Shown: in pieces, positions 5,452-9,147 of the stretch
Position numbering within the stretch: position 1 is the stretch's first letter
Layout of the letters: each line of letters opens with the position of its first letter
DNA from: Deltaproteobacteria bacterium
GTDB lineage: Bacteria > Desulfobacterota > Binatia > UBA9968
Reading direction: 5' to 3'
DNA length: 9,147 nt
Assembly: GCA_016844625.1 (NCBI GenBank)
Contig: JAERMN010000130.1
Coordinates: 1 to 9,147, forward strand
Translations under genes and position numbers: made by a program
Notes under the pieces: model-generated
Database searches by the model: none
Told to the model about the DNA's origin: nothing
The model's input: only the letters and a program-made list of their open reading frames with translations

Positions 5452-6030
5452 ATGAATAACGATCCCATCGTCCGCTTCAAAGATTTGCTAACCCAAGCCG
5501 AGCAGCTCGGCATCCAACTCCATAACGCCGCCGCGTTGGCCACTGCCGGTGACGATCGGCAACCAACCGCGCGCATGGTGCTGTTGAAGGATGTCGATGA
5601 GCGCGGCTTGGTTTTCTACACCAACCTGGAGAGCCGCAAGGCGCGCCAGCTCAGCGACAATCCGCTCGCCTCGGCCTGCTTCTGGTGGGCCCAGTTAAAG
5701 CGCCAAGTCCGCATCGAGGGCCGGGTCGAGCTGGTCAGCGACCGAGAGGCCGACGAATATTTCGCCAGCCGTCCGCGCGGCAGTCAGATCGCCGCCTGGG
5801 CATCGCACCAGAGCAGCGAGATATCCTCGCGCGACGAGCTCATCGCCGCCGTGGCGTCATTGACCGCCAAATACCAGGGCCAGACAGTGCCCCGCCCGCC
5901 AAATTGGTCGGGCTACCGGCTGGTGCCCGAGCGCATCGAGTTCTGGAAAGAACAGCCTGAACGATTGCACGAGCGCGAACAGTACACGCGCCAGGCGAGC
6001 GGCTGGAAGATCACGCTGCTCGCGCCGTAA
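5452..6030 (+). CDS. pdxH: Pyridoxamine 5'-phosphate oxidase
   Basis: A 192-residue FMN-dependent enzyme that oxidises pyridoxamine 5'-phosphate or pyridoxine 5'-phosphate to pyridoxal 5'-phosphate, the last step of vitamin B6 synthesis and salvage. Seen in order: the FMN-binding RMVLLK (41-46) after DDRQPTA; GLVFYTNLESRKARQL (52-67); NPLASACFWW (70-79); the RQVRIEGRVE strand (84-93); SRPRGSQIAAWAS (106-118); and the C-terminal signature PRPPNWSGYRLVPERIEFW (147-165) then RLHEREQY (171-178). Arg171 and His173 correspond to the substrate-phosphate/PLP contacts of the E. coli enzyme. It is about 25 residues shorter than E. coli PdxH, the difference being at the variable N-terminus. GAGGAA about 7 nt before the ATG is a good Shine-Dalgarno. 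Confidence 0.96.
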   Translation: MNNDPIVRFKDLLTQAEQLGIQLHNAAALATAGDDRQPTARMVLLKDVDERGLVFYTNLESRKARQLSDNPLASACFWWAQLKRQVRIEGRVELVSDREADEYFASRPRGSQIAAWASHQSSEISSRDELIAAVASLTAKYQGQTVPRPPNWSGYRLVPERIEFWKEQPERLHEREQYTRQASGWKITLLAP

Positions 6031-6042
6031 GATTGCCTGCGA

Positions 6043-6065
6043 GTTGCTGCTCGGTAAGCAGCAAC
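6043..6065. terminator. Perfect 9-bp hairpin downstream of pdxH, possible terminator without U-tract
   Basis: GTTGCTGCT (6043-6051), loop CGGTA, AGCAGCAAC (6057-6065), beginning 13 nt past the pdxH stop. The stem is perfect, but on the plus strand it is followed by CCAAGGAAAAAA rather than T residues, so intrinsic termination would be inefficient. It may stabilise the 3' end of the mRNA instead. Confidence 0.4.
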
Positions 6066-6129
6066 CCAAGGAAAAAACAGTATGCACCGCAGCGGCATAG
6101 AGTTCACAGAGATCATGTTTACTTTTACT

Positions 6130-6155
6130 CCGCGGCGTCCGCTGCGCCGCCGCGG
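6130..6155. repeat. GC-rich inverted repeat in the pdxH-cusA intergenic region
   Basis: CCGCGGCG (6130-6137) and CGCCGCGG (6148-6155) form a perfect 8-bp stem with a 10-nt loop. No T-tract follows on either strand. The stretch just before it (6085-6116) has a degenerate CCGCAG...CATAGAG...CACAGAGA pattern, resembling the CAGAG-type intergenic repeats common in environmental genomes. Nothing else is recognisable in the 223-bp gap between the convergent pdxH and cusA genes. Confidence 0.45.
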
Positions 6156-6253
6156 CGAACTATCCGAATCATTCATAATTTTGCTCGTGCAGTCGACTTT
6201 TTCCTACACTGGCCCATCCCTCAGATGATTGCTTTCTTGTACCACAATTTTAG

Positions 6254-7753
6254 TCATGCCGAGGTGGAACGCTCCATCCGCCAGCCGCGCCAAATCTCGA
6301 AGATGGCCGGATAGACGAGAAGCTCAAGGAGAAACGAGGTGATGACGCCGCCGATCATCGGCGCGGCGATCCGCTTCATCACGTCGGCGCCGGCGCCATG
6401 GCTCCACATGATCGGCAGCAAACCCATTAATATGGCCATGATGGTCATCACTTTTGGCCTGATCCGCTTCACGGCCCCTTCTATGATAGCCTCCTTGAGG
6501 TCTTCGATGGTTCGCATCCGCCCATCCTTGCGCCATTTCTCGTAGGCGTGCTCCAGGTAGAGCAGCATGATCACGCCGGTTTCGGCGTCCACGCCGGCCA
6601 AAGCGATGATGCCGACCCACACGGCGACACTCATGTTGTATCCTAGAAGATAAAGAAACCAGACCGCTCCGATCAGCGAGAAGGGCACAGCCAGGAGCAC
6701 GATTACGCACCTGGCCACCGACTTAAAGTTGACGTACAGCAAAAGAAAAATAACCAGCAATGTTAGCGGCACGACATAAATCAGTCGCTCTTTGGCGCGC
6801 TGCATGTACTCATACTGGCCGCTCCATACAAGAGTATATCCAACCGGGATCTTGACCTCATCCGCAACCTTTTTTTGCGCCTCTTTGACGTAGCTGCCAA
6901 TATCTCGGCCCGCCATGTCGACGAAAACATAACCGGCAAGTTGGCCATCCTCGTCCCGGATCATGGCCGGACCGGAGGTGAGTTTAATATCGGCCAGTTG
7001 TCCGAGCGGAATCTGCGCGCCGTTCATCGCCGGGATCAGCACCCGTTCCAACTTGCCCACGTCGTCGCGCAACTCTCGAGCGTAGCGCACGTTGATCGGG
7101 TAGCGCTCGCGCCCCTCCACGGTCGTCGATATGCTTTCTCCCCCGATGGCGGACTCGATGACCATCTGAACCTCGTCAAGCGCCAACCCATAGCGGGCGA
7201 TCTCTTCGCGCTTTAACTCAAAGTCGAGGTAATATCCGCTCATTACCCTTTCCGCATAGATCGAGCGGGTTCCTGCAATCATTTGCAGGTTCGCCTCGAT
7301 GTTCTTGCCGATCTCCTCGATCTTGGCCAAGTCGGGGCCGAAGATTTTGATACCGATCGGAGTTCGAATACCGGTAGAGAGCATGTCGATGCGGTTTTTG
7401 ATCGGCATGGTCCAGGCGTTGACCACGCCCGTGAGCCGGAGCTTCTTGTCCATTTCGGCAACCAGCTCATCCCATGTCATTGCCCGAGCGGGGCTTAAAA
7501 TAAGTTCGCCAAGGTAGCGAAACGGCTGGGGCCAGTGCGATCGGTCGATAGGCACCTTGCGCCACTCCGATTCAGGCTTCAACATCACTGTGGTCTCGCC
7601 CATGCTAAAGGGCGCCGGGTCCGTCGAGGTTTCCGCCCTGCCGGTCTTACCCAACACCCACTCCACCTCAGGAAAGCTCTTTAAGATCCGATCCTGCACC
7701 TGCAGCAGCATGGTCGCCTGTGTGGTCGATATTCCGGGCAGCGTCGTCGGCAT
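6254..7753 (-). CDS. cusA: cusA fragment 3: second periplasmic domain and TM8-TM12
   Basis: 499 residues from MPTTLPGIS to an ordinary C-terminus (MIGGVITSFLLELLVYPAIFEIWRGW). Residues M1, M51 (FSMGETTV) and M124 (RIDMLSTGI) align with the Cu/Ag-coordinating methionines of CusA (M573, M623, M672). The spacing between the last two is 24 residues longer than in E. coli, because of a PESEWRKVPIDRSHWPQPF insertion of a kind found in many non-enteric CusA-like pumps. TM10 carries IALAGVDAETGVIMLLYLEHAYE, the form typical of the Cu/Ag branch rather than CzcA. There is no convincing Shine-Dalgarno before 7753, so independent translation of this half is unlikely. Confidence 0.88.
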   Translation of the reverse strand: MPTTLPGISTTQATMLLQVQDRILKSFPEVEWVLGKTGRAETSTDPAPFSMGETTVMLKPESEWRKVPIDRSHWPQPFRYLGELILSPARAMTWDELVAEMDKKLRLTGVVNAWTMPIKNRIDMLSTGIRTPIGIKIFGPDLAKIEEIGKNIEANLQMIAGTRSIYAERVMSGYYLDFELKREEIARYGLALDEVQMVIESAIGGESISTTVEGRERYPINVRYARELRDDVGKLERVLIPAMNGAQIPLGQLADIKLTSGPAMIRDEDGQLAGYVFVDMAGRDIGSYVKEAQKKVADEVKIPVGYTLVWSGQYEYMQRAKERLIYVVPLTLLVIFLLLYVNFKSVARCVIVLLAVPFSLIGAVWFLYLLGYNMSVAVWVGIIALAGVDAETGVIMLLYLEHAYEKWRKDGRMRTIEDLKEAIIEGAVKRIRPKVMTIMAILMGLLPIMWSHGAGADVMKRIAAPMIGGVITSFLLELLVYPAIFEIWRGWRMERSTSA

Positions 7754-7754
7754 G

Positions 7755-8450
7755 CATGAAGGGCGGGATTGTCAGGATCAGCGCCACGAGCGCCAGAGCG
7801 ATGGTGCTCTTTTTAAACCGCAGGACCCAGTGGATCAACGGCATATAGAGAGCGATGAGAAAGCGGTTGAGCGGATTTCTCGCTTCCGGGCGAATCCGGC
7901 CGCGCACGAGCAACACTAACAGTACGGGAGCGAGGGTGATGGACAGAAAAGCGGCGAAGAACATGGCGAAGGTTTTGGTGAAAGCCAGCGGCTTAAAGAG
8001 CCTTCCTTCTTGGCCCTCCAGCGTAAAGATCGGCAGAAAAGAGACGGTGATGATGAGGAGAGAAAAGAACAGCGGTTTGCCAACTTCTTTGGCCGCTTCG
8101 ATGAGAACCTCGGTCCGATTACCAGGCCGTCCCTCCTCCTCCCACTGCTCCAGCTTTTTGTGGGCGTTCTCCACCATGATGATCGCGGCGTCGACCATGG
8201 CGCCGATGGCGATGGCAATGCCCCCTAACGACATGATGTTGGTGGTGAGGTTGAGAAAATGCATGGCGATAAAAGAGCTGATGATCGCGATCGGCAGCGT
8301 GATAATGACGACCAGGGCGCTCGGCACATGGAAAAGAAAAACTATGATGACGGCACTGACAATGATAATTTCTTCAATCAGTTTTTCCTTCAAAGTGGCG
8401 ATCGATTTCAGGATCAAATCAGAACGGTCATAGGTGGTGACGATCTTTAC
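7755..8450 (-). CDS. cusA: cusA fragment 2: TM2-TM7 core
   Basis: Begins with VKIVTTYDRSDLI and holds the first membrane bundle: LIEEIIIVSAVIIVFLF (TM2), ALVVIITLPIAIISSFIAM (TM3), SLGGIAIAIGAMVDAAIIMVENAHKKLE (TM4, with the Asp expected for proton relay and the HME signature), two helices near PLFFSLLIITVSFLPIF and TFAMFFAAFLSITLAPVLLVLLV (TM5-6), then STIALALVALILTIPPFM (TM7). It lacks the conserved GSEFMPPLNEG-type segment that should follow TM7. The frame continues out of family as HADDAARN and stops at 7668. Confidence 0.85.
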
Positions 8451-8451
8451 G

Positions 8452-9147
8452 CTCGAGCGCGTTCTCGCCGTAGCGCATGACCACGATGCCGCTGACAACC
8501 TCCCCTTCGCCGTTTAACTCGGCGATGCCGCGCCGCATGTCCGGCCCCAGAGCCACCTGGCCGATATCGCGCACCAGAATCGGCGTGCCGCGACCATCGC
8601 TCCCCACGGCGATCATTTCTATGTCTTTGATCGACTTGATGTAGCCGCGCCCGCGCACCATGTACTCCGCGCCACTGAGTTCGACGGAGCGGCCGCCGAC
8701 GTCGTTGTTGCTCATGCGGATGGCATCGACGACACTTTTGACCGGGATGCGATACGCCGAAAGGCGGCTTGGGTCCAGGTTCACCTGATACTGGCGCACG
8801 AAGCCACCCAGACTCGCGACCTCCGCCACGCCTTCGACGGCGCCGATTTGATAGCGCAGGGTCCAATCTTGCAGCGAGCGCAATTGCGCCAAATCATGCT
8901 TGCCGCTCTTATCCACCAGAGCGTACTGAAAGACCCAGCCGACGCCTGTGGCATCTGGCCCCAACGTCGGGGTAACCCCCCGGGGAAGTCTATTCTGCAC
9001 CTGATTCATGTACTCGAGGACGCGACTTCTGGCCCAATAAATGTCCGTGCCGTCCTCGAAGATAATGTAGACATAAGAGTAGCCGAAGTCAGAAAAGCCG
9101 CGCACAAACTTGACCTTCGGCGCCGAGATCATGGCGGTCACGATCGG
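8452..9147 (-). CDS. cusA: cusA fragment 1: N-terminal periplasmic porter domain
   Basis: Open at the right edge (reads PIVTAMISAPKVKFVRGFS) and covers the first periplasmic domain: VYIIFEDGTDIYWARSRVLEYM, GVTPTLGPDATGVGWVFQYAL, LRSLQDWTLRYQIGAVEGVAEVASLGG, and GVxxRGRGY-type docking sequence, ending GIVVMRYGENALE. The same frame then runs out of family into RKDRHHL and stops at TGA 8430-8428. Expected next would be a helix of about 19 residues before the TTYDRS segment, which is absent. No real start lies inside the window. Confidence 0.85.

Larger units (their letters stand above)
6254..9147 (-). pseudogene. cusA: CusA-like heavy-metal efflux RND transporter, broken by two frame-changing deletions and cut by the right edge
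   Basis: Three consecutive minus-strand frames (9147-8452, 8450-7755, 7753-6254) together make one HME-RND pump, the inner-membrane proton antiporter of a CusCBA-type tripartite exporter. About 963 residues are visible of roughly 1040-1070; the first ~75, including TM1, lie beyond the edge. At both breaks one extra base shifts the frame and conserved residues are missing: about 19 around 8451 and 16-17 around 7754, estimated against E. coli CusA from memory. Cu(I)/Ag(I) specificity is suggested by Met residues equivalent to CusA M573, M623 and M672. The segments on either side of each break are well conserved, so the lesions are recent or are assembly errors. As written, the gene cannot make an intact pump. 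The stop at 6254 gives a normal C-terminus. Confidence 0.85.

Noticed and set aside
8428..8430. TGA ending cusA fragment 1 as a second selenocysteine codon
   Set aside because: The residues before it (RKDRHHL) are already out of the family frame; the real continuation starts in another frame at 8450, so this stop is simply a frameshift product.
7855..8433. Plus-strand 192-codon frame opposite cusA fragment 2
   Set aside because: Composition (Met/Lys/Arg-rich) is that expected from the complement of membrane helices; the opposite strand carries the clear RND sequence.

Overview
The window looks like chromosomal DNA from an uncultivated, GC-rich, Gram-negative-type bacterium. An HME-family RND efflux pump implies an outer membrane, and the coding regions share a similar GC-rich codon usage. 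The gene mix (orphan Tat-exported family-5 solute-binding protein, MmgE/PrpD protein, glycine-rich RRM protein, scattered REP-like elements) would suit a deltaproteobacterium-like soil or sediment lineage such as Binatota, Tectomicrobia or Rokubacteria. That placement is a guess; no marker gene is present. There is no phage, plasmid or CRISPR signal.

Layout. 1-935 (minus) is the N-terminal two thirds of an MmgE/PrpD protein that runs off the left edge. 936-1207 is a divergent regulatory region with an 8-bp tandem repeat (present in both orientations) and an inverted repeat built from two back-to-back -35 boxes. 1208-2752 (plus) is a Tat-exported ABC solute-binding protein. 2792-3334 (minus) is a thioredoxin-fold AhpC/TSA_2 (PRXL2/SelU-like) protein with an in-frame UGA exactly where the first Cys of CxxC is expected. 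3493-3843 (minus) is an RRM RNA-binding protein with a 15-glycine tail, ending in a strong terminator. 4040-4258 (minus) is a remnant of a DHA2-type MFS transporter, followed by an inverted pair of REP-like elements. 4503-5321 (plus) is a nitrilase-superfamily amidase and 5452-6030 (plus) is pdxH. 6254-9147 (minus) is a CusA-like heavy-metal RND pump broken into three frames, each break coinciding with loss of roughly 50-56 nt; its N-terminus lies beyond the right edge.

Most notable: the 2792-3334 gene. Ordinary gene calling would start it at a TTG just after the UGA and lose the N-terminal 39 codons with half of the redox motif. Read through, it gives a 180-residue protein with a U-L-P-C motif. 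Two nucleotides after the UGA begins a bipartite hairpin (6-bp outer stem, internal loop, perfect 9-bp inner stem, GUC apical loop) with the expected features of a bacterial SECIS element. I interpret it as a selenoprotein, a bacterial counterpart of eukaryotic SelU.

The genes do not form one pathway. The left part may be a substrate uptake/catabolism pair (solute-binding protein and MmgE/PrpD) sharing a divergent control region; the middle is redox and RNA-binding housekeeping; the right is vitamin B6 metabolism and a damaged, or misassembled, copper/silver exporter.
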